In this document: positions 1 to 5,403 of the stretch, piece after piece | Layout: each line of letters starts with the position of its first letter | Numbering within the stretch: position 1 is the stretch's first letter | Source: an uncultured Gammaproteobacteria bacterium | Lineage (GTDB): Bacteria; Pseudomonadota; Gammaproteobacteria; GCA-001735895 | Direction: 5' to 3' | Length of the DNA stretch: 9,888 bases | NCBI GenBank assembly: GCA_937980285.1 | Contig: CALJQI010000234.1 | Span: forward strand, 1 to 9,888 | Notes under the pieces: generated by a model | Told to the model about the DNA's origin: nothing | Database searches by the model: none | Seen by the model: the letters and a program-made list of their open reading frames with translations, nothing else | Position numbers and translations under genes: made by a program

Positions 1-1
1 G

Positions 2-388
2 CCGGGAAAACCGCTTGCCTATGGGCAGATCAATGGCACCGCTTTCATGGGATTGCCGGGTAATCCGGTTTCCGTTTTCGCGACCTTTTGCCTGTTTGTC
101 TGCCCGGTGATCCAGATCATGCAGGGGCGCGGCTGGCAAAAACCGGTTTCGATGCCGCTAAGCGCCGATTTCGACTGGCCGCGGCCCGATAGCCGGCGTG
201 AATTTCTGCGCGCGCGACTGGCGCAAGGCGTCGATGGCGCGACCGTGGTGCAGATTTACCCGAACCAGGACTCGGGCGTATTGACGTCGACCGTTTGGGC
301 CGATGGATTTGTCGAAATTGCCGAGCATCAAACGGTATCCGCGGGCGATGTCGTAAACTATCTGCCGTTTGCACAGTTTCTGGGTTGA
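2..388 (+). CDS. moeA: Molybdopterin molybdotransferase MoeA, C-terminal part (5' end outside window)
   Basis: This is the last 128 codons of MoeA; the frame is open to the left edge. MoeA inserts molybdate into adenylylated molybdopterin in the cytoplasm, the last common step of molybdenum cofactor synthesis. The sequence shows the family signature FMGLPGNPVSVF shortly after a PGKPLAYGQ stretch, which belongs to the molybdopterin-binding domain. It is followed by about 90 residues matching the C-terminal beta-barrel domain, including the R-R-E-F-L-R-A-R stretch. The family is usually about 400 residues, so roughly two thirds of the gene lies upstream. The TGA stop is 8 bases before the moaE start, and the GAGG used by moaE overlaps this stop region, which indicates one operon. 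No truncation or frameshift is visible in the part present. The identification is secure. Confidence 0.93.
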   Translation, partial: PGKPLAYGQINGTAFMGLPGNPVSVFATFCLFVCPVIQIMQGRGWQKPVSMPLSADFDWPRPDSRREFLRARLAQGVDGATVVQIYPNQDSGVLTSTVWADGFVEIAEHQTVSAGDVVNYLPFAQFLG

Positions 389-396
389 GGGCTTCA

Positions 397-846
397 ATGA
401 TCATCAGGGTCCAGCACGAAGACTTCGACAGCGCCGCGCTGCAGCGCGAATTGACCGCCGGGCGCAGCGACGTCGGTGCGATCGCCAGTTTCATCGGACT
501 GGTGCGCGATGTCGAAGGCGAATCCCTGCAGAAAATGACGCTGGAACACTACCCGGGAATGACCGAAAAAGCGCTGAAGGGCATTGCCGATCGCGCCGCC
601 GAACGCTGGCAGGTGCTCGATCTGGCCATCATCCATCGTATCGGCGCGCTCGAGCCTGCCGACCAGATCGTGCTGGTCATGGTCCTGAGCGCCCATCGTG
701 GCGACGCCTTTGCCGCCTGTGAGTTCATCATGGACTACCTTAAAACCGAGGCGCCATTCTGGAAGAAGGAGACCAGCGGCAAGGCTTCGAAGTGGGTTGA
801 AGCCCGCAAAAGCGACCTTTTTGCGCAAAAAAAATGGGATAAGTGA
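397..846 (+). CDS. moaE: Molybdopterin synthase catalytic subunit MoaE
   Basis: The 149-residue product is the large subunit of molybdopterin synthase, which with thiocarboxylated MoaD puts the two dithiolene sulfurs into precursor Z (cPMP). Length matches E. coli MoaE (150). The segment YLKTEAPFWKKE (residues 114-125) carries the lysines equivalent to the E. coli active-site pair Lys119 and Lys126, here K116 and K123. The downstream K-W-V-E-A-R motif (132-137) and the central A-H-R-G-D (99-103) are also typical. The same frame is open further upstream to 295, but the ATG at 397 gives the correct family N-terminus and has GAGG at 386-389, so I chose it. It is the second gene of a moeA-moaE unit. 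No moaD lies between them or after, so moaD must be elsewhere, perhaps upstream of moeA. Confidence 0.95.
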   Translation: MIIRVQHEDFDSAALQRELTAGRSDVGAIASFIGLVRDVEGESLQKMTLEHYPGMTEKALKGIADRAAERWQVLDLAIIHRIGALEPADQIVLVMVLSAHRGDAFAACEFIMDYLKTEAPFWKKETSGKASKWVEARKSDLFAQKKWDK

Positions 847-854
847 GACAATTC

Positions 855-868
855 GTCAAAATTTTGAC
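855..868. promoter_or_regulatory. Perfect 14-base palindrome, possible operator
   Basis: GTCAAAATTTTGAC reads identically on both strands. It starts 9 bases after the moaE stop and ends 7 bases before the -10 hexamer at 876-881, so a protein bound here would cover the -35 region. It lacks the GC stem and T-run of a terminator. The operator role is inferred from position; I do not recognise the binding protein. Confidence 0.4.
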
Positions 869-872
869 TATC

Positions 873-881
873 TGGTAATAT
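873..881 (+). promoter_or_regulatory. Extended -10 promoter of the small orphan gene
   Basis: TGGTAATAT is a TGn extension followed by the -10 hexamer TAATAT (876-881, one mismatch to TATAAT). No good -35 lies at the right distance: TTGACT at 864-869 is only 6 bases upstream of the hexamer. An extended -10 promoter does not need one. A transcript would start near 888 and run into the gene at 929, so that gene is probably transcribed apart from moeA-moaE. Confidence 0.5.
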
Positions 882-928
882 AGTTCTCCGTTTCTGAATA
901 ATTGAACTATAAGCTGCGAGCATGATTC

Positions 929-1222
929 GTGAACTACATCGTCACAGCTAAAGCCATGCAATTCCCGATCAGCCTCGCTCGAGCGCCGACTCGCCCGGTT
1001 AATCCGGTCGCCGACAATAGCGCTGAACTTCGCGACGAGGGGCGGCGGCAAGCCTCGAATTATGTCTACCGCGGCGAGGTTCTCGAATCGTCCAGCGACA
1101 GGTCATATAAACCCGAGTACAACCTGCAAATCAGCCCGGAAAACCGGCGCGCGATCAATTCTTATCGACAGACAGCCAACGCGGCGCCGGTCGTCGGCAG
1201 AATCCTCGACGGATACATATAA
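929..1222 (+). CDS. Small hypothetical protein, 97 residues
   Basis: I do not recognise a named family. The GTG start at 929 is the first in-frame start after a stop at 923-925. An ATG at 956 (residue 10) is an alternative and would give an 88-residue protein; neither has a convincing Shine-Dalgarno sequence. The product is rich in Arg, Ser, Asn and Pro, has no cysteine, no membrane segment and no signal peptide, and looks largely disordered up to about residue 40. A more ordered-looking C-terminal half holds ASNYVYRGEVLE (42-53), YNLQISPENRRAINSYRQ and the final GRILDGYI. The tyrosines and the compact C-terminal block look like conserved motifs rather than a chance frame. The gene has its own promoter with an adjacent palindrome and is followed by repeats, so it appears monocistronic. 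Function is unknown. Confidence 0.6.
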   Translation: MNYIVTAKAMQFPISLARAPTRPVNPVADNSAELRDEGRRQASNYVYRGEVLESSSDRSYKPEYNLQISPENRRAINSYRQTANAAPVVGRILDGYI

Positions 1223-1238
1223 CGCCTGACTCTATGCC

Positions 1239-1340
1239 GTCATTCCGGCGAAAGCCGGAGCCTCGGACCGCCGGGCCCTATGCTTCCCGACGATACCAAA
1301 AGACGCTGTGTTACAAGATCCCCGCTTGCGCGGGGATGAC
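1239..1340. repeat. Composite hairpin repeat, unit A
   Basis: The element begins with GTCATTCCGGCGAAAGCCGGA (1239-1259 with stem 1244-1249/1254-1259 around a GAAA tetraloop) and ends with the opposite-facing hairpin ATCCCCGC-TTGC-GCGGGGAT (1318-1337) followed by GAC. Both ends read GTCAT inward from the outside. About 58 bases lie between the hairpins. This is the organisation of REP-pair or miniature inverted-repeat elements. No protein is encoded. It lies directly after the stop of the small gene at 1222 and could form a 3' stem in its transcript. Confidence 0.65.
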
Positions 1341-1350
1341 ATAGTTTGGA

Positions 1351-1473
1351 GTCATTCCCGCGCAAGCGGGAATCTTTAAACCTTTCCCGTGGTTTGCTTC
1401 GATGTTTAAATCCCGGACCCTGGCGCCAGTCTAAAATCCTGAAGCGTCGTAGCATCGCTTGCACGGGGATGAC
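1351..1473. repeat. Composite hairpin repeat, unit B
   Basis: This is a second element of the same design, 10 bases after unit A. The left end holds an 8-base stem with a GCAA tetraloop (1354-1361/1366-1373). The right end (1456-1473) is the inverse of the left end over 18 bases with two differences, forming imperfect terminal inverted repeats. The right hairpin has decayed (ATCG in place of ATCCCCGC), so this end looks older or less constrained. The interior contains the 10-base palindrome CTGGCGCCAG at 1420-1429. Together with unit A it fills most of the 330-base gap before uvrD. Confidence 0.6.
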
Positions 1474-1496
1474 ATACAGATTTACGCGATTACTGC

Positions 1497-1524
1497 TTAC
1501 TCGCGTATGCCGAATTGATACAAT
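1497..1524 (+). promoter_or_regulatory. Probable uvrD promoter
   Basis: The -10 hexamer TACAAT (1519-1524) has one mismatch to consensus. The sequence at 1497-1502 (TTACTC, 16-base spacer) is only a weak -35. Transcription would start near 1531, leaving a 5' leader of about 22 bases. No clear LexA box is present, unlike E. coli uvrD. Confidence 0.4.
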
Positions 1525-1552
1525 GCCCGCCTGTGTTTGAAACCTGCCGCAA

Positions 1553-3724
1553 ATGGACGTATCTCACTTAATCGACTCCCTCAACGAGCGCCAGCGCGAA
1601 GCCGTCAGCGCCGAACCCGGGCACCTGCTGGTGCTCGCCGGCGCCGGCAGCGGCAAGACGCGGGTGCTGACGCACCGCATCGCCTGGGCCTGTGAGGTCA
1701 ACGGCCTGTCGCCATTAAGCGTGCTTGCCGTGACCTTCACCAACAAGGCCGCCGCGGAGATGCGCGCGCGCGTCGAATCGTTGCTCGGAATTTCAGCCGC
1801 CGCGATGTGGGTCGGCACTTTTCACGGGCTCGCGCATCGCATGCTGCGCCTGCACTACGAGGCCGCCAAACTGCCGCAGGGCTTCCAGATTCTCGACAGC
1901 GACGACCAGTTGCGCGTGGTCAAGCGCGTGGTGCGACAGCTCGACCTGGACGAGGCCAGCTTCGCGCCGAAACAGGCGCAGTGGTTCATCAATCACAACA
2001 AGGACGAAGGCCTGCGCCCGGCGCATATCGACCCTGGCCAGGATCATTTCCAGCAGAAAATGCTGGAAATCTACCGCCTGTACCAGGAGCAGTGCGATCG
2101 CGCCGGCGTGGTCGATTTTGCCGAGCTGTTGTTGCGCGTACTCGAACTGATTCGCGATAACGACGATATCCGCGAGCATTACCAGCGCCGCTTCCAGCAT
2201 ATCCTGGTCGACGAGTTTCAGGATACCAACGCCATCCAGTACGCCTGGCTGCGCTTGATGGCTGGTAGCGATACCCCGGTTTTCGTGGTCGGCGACGACG
2301 ATCAGTCGATCTACGGCTGGCGTGGCGCGCGCATCGAAAACATCCATCACTTCGAGAGGGACTTCAGCGATACCCGCGTGATTCGGCTGGAGCAGAACTA
2401 CCGCTCCACCGGCACCATCCTGAAAGCCGCCAACGCGCTGATCGTCGAAAACAAATCGCGCCTGGGCAAGGAGTTGTGGACCGAGGGCGAAGACGGCGAA
2501 CCGATCATGTATTACCAGGCCTACAACGAAAAGGACGAGGCCCGTTTCGTCATCGACCGTATCGAGAACTGGGTCGAGCAGGGGCGCAGCCGCAACGAAG
2601 TCGCGGTGCTGTATCGCTCCAATGCGCAATCGCGACAGTTCGAGGAAACCCTGATGACGCGCGGCATGCCCTATCGTGTTTACGGCGGCTTTCGATTTTT
2701 CGAGCGCGCTGAAATCAAGGATGTGCTCGCCTATCTGCGCATGATTTCCAGCCCCACCGCGGATACCGCTTTCGAGCGCACGGTCAATCACCCGCCGCGC
2801 GGTATCGGGCAAAAGACGATCGATGAAATTCGTCACCACGCCCGCGAACGCTCGGCGACCCTGTGGACCGCGTCGCTCGAACTGGTCGCCTCCGACCACT
2901 TGAGCGCGCGTGCGCGTAGCGCGCTGCAGTCCTATATCGACCTGGTGAAGCGCATGACCGCCGAGCTTGCGGACCTGCCGCTCGGCGAACAGATCAAATC
3001 CTGTATAGACATGAGCACGCTGGACGCGCATTTCAAAAAAGATCGCAGCGAAAAAGGCCAGTCCAGAATCGAAAACCTGCAGGAACTGGTCGGCGCCGGC
3101 AAAGGCTTCGAATACGATGGCGTCATCGAGGAAAACATGTCCACGCTCGACGCCTTCCTCGCGCATGCCGCGCTGGAAGCGGGCGAGGCCCAGGCCGACG
3201 CCTGGGAAGACTGCGTGCAGTTGATGACCATGCATTCGGTCAAGGGGCTGGAGTTTCCGCTGGTGTTCCTGGTCGGCATGGAAGAGGGACTGTTCCCGCA
3301 TCAGCGTTCCAGCGAGGAGCCGGGCCGCATGGAGGAAGAGCGCCGCCTGTGCTATGTCGGTATCACCCGCGCCCGCGAGCAGCTGGTGCTAACCAGCGCC
3401 GAGGTTCGGCGCCTGTACGGCGGCGAGAGTTACAACATGCTGTCGCGTTTCGTGCGCGAAATTCCGGATGACCTGATTCAGGAAGTGCGCCCGAAAGCGA
3501 GCTTCACCCGCGTGGGCGTGCAGGCGGCGCCGAGCGTGCATCGCGAACGAGCCGAGGCCGACACCGGGCTGTTCGTCGGTCAACGCGTCAATCATGCGCG
3601 TTTCGGCGACGGTATCGTACTAAATCTCGAAGGCCAGGGGCCGCAGTCGCGGGTGCAGGTCAACTTCGAATCCGAGGGCAGCAAGTGGCTGATCGCGAGC
3701 ATGGCCAACCTGCAGCCCGCCTGA
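1553..3724 (+). CDS. uvrD: DNA helicase II UvrD (superfamily 1A, 3'-5')
   Basis: The 723-residue product is an ATP-driven 3'-5' DNA helicase that removes the excised oligonucleotide in UvrABC nucleotide-excision repair and unwinds the nicked strand in MutHLS mismatch repair. All SF1 motifs are present in order: Q motif at Q14; Walker A GAGSGKT (30-36); motif Ia V-T-F-T-N-K-A-A-A-E-M (60-70); motif II VDEFQDT (219-225); motif III GDDDQSIYGWRGA (247-259); motif IV RLEQNYRS (278-285); motif V HSVKGLEFP (561-569); motif VI RRLCYVGITRA (597-607). The C-terminus (about 673-719) matches the Tudor-like domain that in E. coli binds RNA polymerase and UvrB. The start M-D-V-S-H-L-I-D-S-L matches the E. 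coli N-terminus. The start codon has no visible Shine-Dalgarno sequence. Rep and PcrA are close paralogues, but the N- and C-terminal match favours UvrD. Confidence 0.97.
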   Translation: MDVSHLIDSLNERQREAVSAEPGHLLVLAGAGSGKTRVLTHRIAWACEVNGLSPLSVLAVTFTNKAAAEMRARVESLLGISAAAMWVGTFHGLAHRMLRLHYEAAKLPQGFQILDSDDQLRVVKRVVRQLDLDEASFAPKQAQWFINHNKDEGLRPAHIDPGQDHFQQKMLEIYRLYQEQCDRAGVVDFAELLLRVLELIRDNDDIREHYQRRFQHILVDEFQDTNAIQYAWLRLMAGSDTPVFVVGDDDQSIYGWRGARIENIHHFERDFSDTRVIRLEQNYRSTGTILKAANALIVENKSRLGKELWTEGEDGEPIMYYQAYNEKDEARFVIDRIENWVEQGRSRNEVAVLYRSNAQSRQFEETLMTRGMPYRVYGGFRFFERAEIKDVLAYLRMISSPTADTAFERTVNHPPRGIGQKTIDEIRHHARERSATLWTASLELVASDHLSARARSALQSYIDLVKRMTAELADLPLGEQIKSCIDMSTLDAHFKKDRSEKGQSRIENLQELVGAGKGFEYDGVIEENMSTLDAFLAHAALEAGEAQADAWEDCVQLMTMHSVKGLEFPLVFLVGMEEGLFPHQRSSEEPGRMEEERRLCYVGITRAREQLVLTSAEVRRLYGGESYNMLSRFVREIPDDLIQEVRPKASFTRVGVQAAPSVHRERAEADTGLFVGQRVNHARFGDGIVLNLEGQGPQSRVQVNFESEGSKWLIASMANLQPA

Positions 3725-3782
3725 TATCCAAAAGCGGCGCGGCACCCGGTGTTGGTGTAATATCGCCGCAGCAAACATAACC

Positions 3783-3787
3783 AGGAG
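3783..3787 (+). promoter_or_regulatory. Ribosome binding site of the hydroxyacid dehydrogenase
   Basis: AGGAG lies 5 bases before the ATG at 3793 and fixes the start. A possible -10 hexamer TAATAT at 3758-3763 lies within the 68-base gap after uvrD, without a good -35, so a separate promoter is possible but weak. Confidence 0.7.
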
Positions 3788-3792
3788 TAAAC

Positions 3793-4659
3793 ATGAGCAA
3801 ACAAAAAGTCGCCTTTATCGGACTCGGGGTCATGGGCTATCCGATGGCTGGCCATCTCGCCAACGCCGGTTTCCAGACCCGGGTATATAACCGTACTTCG
3901 GCCAAGGCTGAAAAATGGTGCCAGGAATACGAGGGCGATTTTGCGCTGACGCCGCGCGAGGCTGCCGAGGGTGCCGATTTCGTTTTCATGTGCGTCGGCA
4001 ATGACGATGACCTGCGCTCGGTCGTCTACGGCGACGATGGCGCGCTCGCCGGATGCAAGGATGGCTCGATACTGATTGACCATACCACTGCGTCGGCCAA
4101 CGTCGCGCGTGAGATTGCCGACAAGTCGCATGTTCCGTTCCTCGACGCACCGGTATCGGGCGGCCAGGCCGGCGCCGAGAACGGTGTGCTAACCGTCATG
4201 ATCGGCGGCCAGCAGTCGGCCTTCGAGGCGGTGCGACCGGTGATCATGAGTTATGCACGCGCGGCCGAGTTGCTCGGTGACGTCGGCGCCGGTCAGCTGA
4301 CCAAGATGGTCAACCAGATCTGCATCGCCGGACTGGTGCAGGGTTTGTCGGAAGGACTGGATTTTGCGCAGCGCGCGGGCCTCGACGGTCATAAGGTTGT
4401 CGATGTGATTTCCAAGGGTGCGGCCGGATCCTGGCAGATGGAAAATCGCGGCAATACCATGCTCAATGACGAATTCGAATTCGGCTTCGCGGTCGACTGG
4501 ATGCGTAAGGACCTGTCGATCTGTATCGAGGAAGCCGGCCGTAACGGCGCCGAACTGCCGATTACCCGCATCGTCAACGACTTTTACGGTGAAGTGCAGG
4601 AAATGGGCGGCGGCCGCTGGGATACGTCGAGCCTGATACGGCGATTGACACGAAAATAG
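3793..4659 (+). CDS. NAD(P)-dependent beta-hydroxyacid dehydrogenase (HIBADH family)
   Basis: The 288-residue enzyme belongs to the family of 3-hydroxyisobutyrate dehydrogenase, tartronate semialdehyde reductase and glyoxylate/succinate-semialdehyde reductases, which interconvert a beta-hydroxyacid and a semialdehyde in the cytoplasm. Features seen: Rossmann glycine motif GLGVMG (10-15); V-Y-N-R-T after the second strand (31-35), where the Arg in place of an acidic residue suggests NADP preference; substrate-binding DAPVSGG (118-124); catalytic lysine K171 in GAGQLTKMVNQ; and K239 in the all-helical C-terminal domain. Length is normal for the family. A clear AGGAG precedes the start. Neither neighbour (uvrD upstream, a quinone-oxidoreductase-like gene 744 bases downstream) identifies the substrate, so I give no gene symbol; valine or glyoxylate metabolism are both possible. 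Confidence 0.9.
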   Translation: MSKQKVAFIGLGVMGYPMAGHLANAGFQTRVYNRTSAKAEKWCQEYEGDFALTPREAAEGADFVFMCVGNDDDLRSVVYGDDGALAGCKDGSILIDHTTASANVAREIADKSHVPFLDAPVSGGQAGAENGVLTVMIGGQQSAFEAVRPVIMSYARAAELLGDVGAGQLTKMVNQICIAGLVQGLSEGLDFAQRAGLDGHKVVDVISKGAAGSWQMENRGNTMLNDEFEFGFAVDWMRKDLSICIEEAGRNGAELPITRIVNDFYGEVQEMGGGRWDTSSLIRRLTRK

Positions 4660-4850
4660 AAAAATTCTTGAAATTTTTTTGAAAACCCGCTCAGGAGGCA
4701 ATAAATAGTCTTTTATATATAAAACAACAAGTTATGCTGGTTAAATAACAAATAAGATCAAATAATGCGCCCACATGCACTGTTTTATCTACCGTTTATC
4801 AAAAAAATACTGGTATTTTTTAAAACTTGACCTATATATATAACAGTGTT
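4660..4850. other. AT-rich spacer without a gene
   Basis: By hand count the stretch 4661-4860 is about 28 percent G+C, far below the flanking genes. It holds a weak A/T-only hairpin just after the dehydrogenase stop (4660-4666/4672-4678), an isolated AGGAGG at 4693-4698 that is followed by no usable reading frame, the perfect palindrome TTTTATATATAAAA (4711-4724), and A/T runs at 4801-4825. The nearest ATG, at 4734, opens a frame of four codons only. The tract could hold promoters or a protein-binding curved segment. Confidence 0.5.
4839..4844 (+). promoter_or_regulatory. Possible -10 element of the candidate small RNA
   Basis: TATAAC ends 6 bases before position 4851, where the first stem of the candidate RNA begins, the usual distance from -10 to transcription start. 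The -35 is poor (T-run around 4816-4821). TTGACC at 4827-4832 is only 6 bases upstream, too close to pair with this hexamer. Confidence 0.3.
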
Positions 4851-4945
4851 AAGGGTTAAGAACACCTAACCCTTCTCACGATGTCCTCCTTTGGTTATAT
4901 TGTCGATTACGACTTAGGCCGGCCGCAACGCCGGCCTTTTTTTTT
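4851..4945 (+). ncRNA. Candidate small RNA, about 95 nt
   Basis: No protein is encoded, but the sequence folds on paper as a typical trans-acting small RNA. It has a 5' stem AAGGGTTA/TAACCCTT (4851-4858/4867-4874, perfect, 8-base loop), an apparently unpaired linker (4875-4901), a short stem GTCG/CGAC (4902-4905/4910-4913), and a strong terminator hairpin with nine U (4917-4945). The linker contains UCCUCCUUU (4884-4892), which could pair with AGGAGG-type ribosome binding sites. It resembles no small RNA that I can name. The alternative is that only the terminator is real and serves a long 3' untranslated region of the dehydrogenase gene. Confidence 0.4.
4917..4945 (+). terminator. Strong Rho-independent terminator
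   Basis: GGCCGGC (4917-4923) pairs perfectly with GCCGGCC (4930-4936) across a 6-base CGCAAC loop and is followed immediately by nine T (4937-4945). It ends either the candidate small RNA or the transcript of the hydroxyacid dehydrogenase gene. Seven of its T residues also belong to the extended inverted repeat of the next element. Confidence 0.85.
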
Positions 4946-5079
4946 GTTTCCTGGCCTGCTGCGCGCCCCGATAGCTGCGTTGGATTCATGCGCGATACGC
5001 TCGCGTACCAGTTTGTACTGCTCGCGCAATCGCGCATAAATCCGCCTTGCTCTCGGGACGCTCGCGACGGCCAGGAAAC
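4946..5079. repeat. Palindromic repeat, complete copy 1 (about 134 bases)
   Basis: The ends are perfect inverted repeats, GTTTCCTGGCC (4946-4956) and GGCCAGGAAAC (5069-5079). Inside, the left arm and the reverse complement of the right arm share blocks such as GGATT[C/T]ATGCGCGAT. The whole element could fold into a long imperfect hairpin with its turn near 5010-5016. The match of the ends continues outwards through T-run and A-run to 4939 and 5086, 18 bases in all. Read on the minus strand the left arm gives VRERIAHESNAAI, a signature shared by the other complete copy and one half copy in this window. It encodes no protein of its own that I would believe. Confidence 0.8.
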
Positions 5080-5137
5080 AAAAAAAGTTCATTGGATTAG
5101 CTGCAACGCCCGGGCCCGGCAGTGGTCGGGATTTGAG

Positions 5138-5183
5138 CTGCTGCGCGCCCCGATAGCTGCGTTGGATTCATGCGCGATACGCT
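5138..5183 (+). repeat. Palindromic repeat, half copy 2 (left arm only)
   Basis: These 46 bases are identical to 4956-5001, the left arm of copy 1, in direct orientation 182 bases away. The match stops at the T of ACGCT, before the turn of the palindrome, and no right arm follows. Identity without a single change suggests a recent duplication or gene conversion from copy 1. Confidence 0.85.
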
Positions 5184-5320
5184 TGGGTGCGGGGATGTAC
5201 CGGCCGGCGCCCCGGACATACCGGATTCGCCGGGAGCGCAAAGCGGCTTGCGACGACCCGGGGAAGTTGATTGCTGACCGTGCGATGGAAAGGGCTCAAG
5301 CGTGGTGATTGTGTATTTTT
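5184..5320. other. Spacer without recognised features
   Basis: GC-rich sequence between the half repeat and the hairpin repeat. No start codon with a ribosome binding site and no believable reading frame was seen; open frames here only read through the repeats. It contains short palindromic words (GGCCGGC and repeated ACCGG) but no ordered structure. Confidence 0.4.
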
Positions 5321-5346
5321 GTCATCCCGCGGCTTGACCGCGGGAT
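5321..5346. repeat. Hairpin repeat (GTCATCCCGCGG type)
   Basis: ATCCCGCGG (5324-5332) pairs perfectly with CCGCGGGAT (5338-5346) around CTTGA, preceded by GTC. It starts GTCAT like the elements at 1239-1473 but has a different stem and loop, so it is a relative or a separate subtype. It is a single hairpin, not a pair. It lies just upstream of the promoter region of the oxidoreductase gene. Confidence 0.6.
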
Positions 5347-5351
5347 CCATT

Positions 5352-5372
5352 TTGACAAGACTGACCGTCTTG
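5352..5372 (+). promoter_or_regulatory. TTGACA box and overlapping inverted repeat upstream of the oxidoreductase
   Basis: TTGACA (5352-5357) is a perfect -35 hexamer. It overlaps the inverted repeat CAAGAC-N5-GTCTTG (5356-5372). No good -10 lies 16-18 bases downstream; GATAGC at 5380-5385 is 22 bases away. The repeat could be an operator or a 5' leader hairpin. The arrangement is compatible with a regulated promoter but is not decisive. Confidence 0.3.
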
Positions 5373-5403
5373 AGCCGCCGATAGCGGTAATCCCGGAGGA
5401 AGT

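Noticed and set aside
1531..1546. LexA-like site before uvrD (CTGTGTTTGAAACCTG)
   Set aside because: The first half fits CTGT, but the second ends CCTG where the consensus needs ACAG, so only one half-site is present.
1793..3301. Open frame of 502 codons on the minus strand inside uvrD
   Set aside because: It lies wholly antisense to a gene with all helicase motifs; long antisense frames are expected from GC-rich codon use, and its product has no recognisable domain.
4856..4879. Seven-codon minus-strand frame behind AGGAGG
   Set aside because: The ribosome-binding-site match is the complement of the UCCUCCUUU linker of the candidate small RNA; a seven-residue product with no downstream gene is not supported.
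4946..5079. Copy 1 of the palindrome as a bidirectional terminator
   Set aside because: The T-run precedes and the A-run follows the palindrome on the plus strand, so no U-run follows the hairpin in either direction; only the smaller hairpin at 4917-4936 acts with the T-run.
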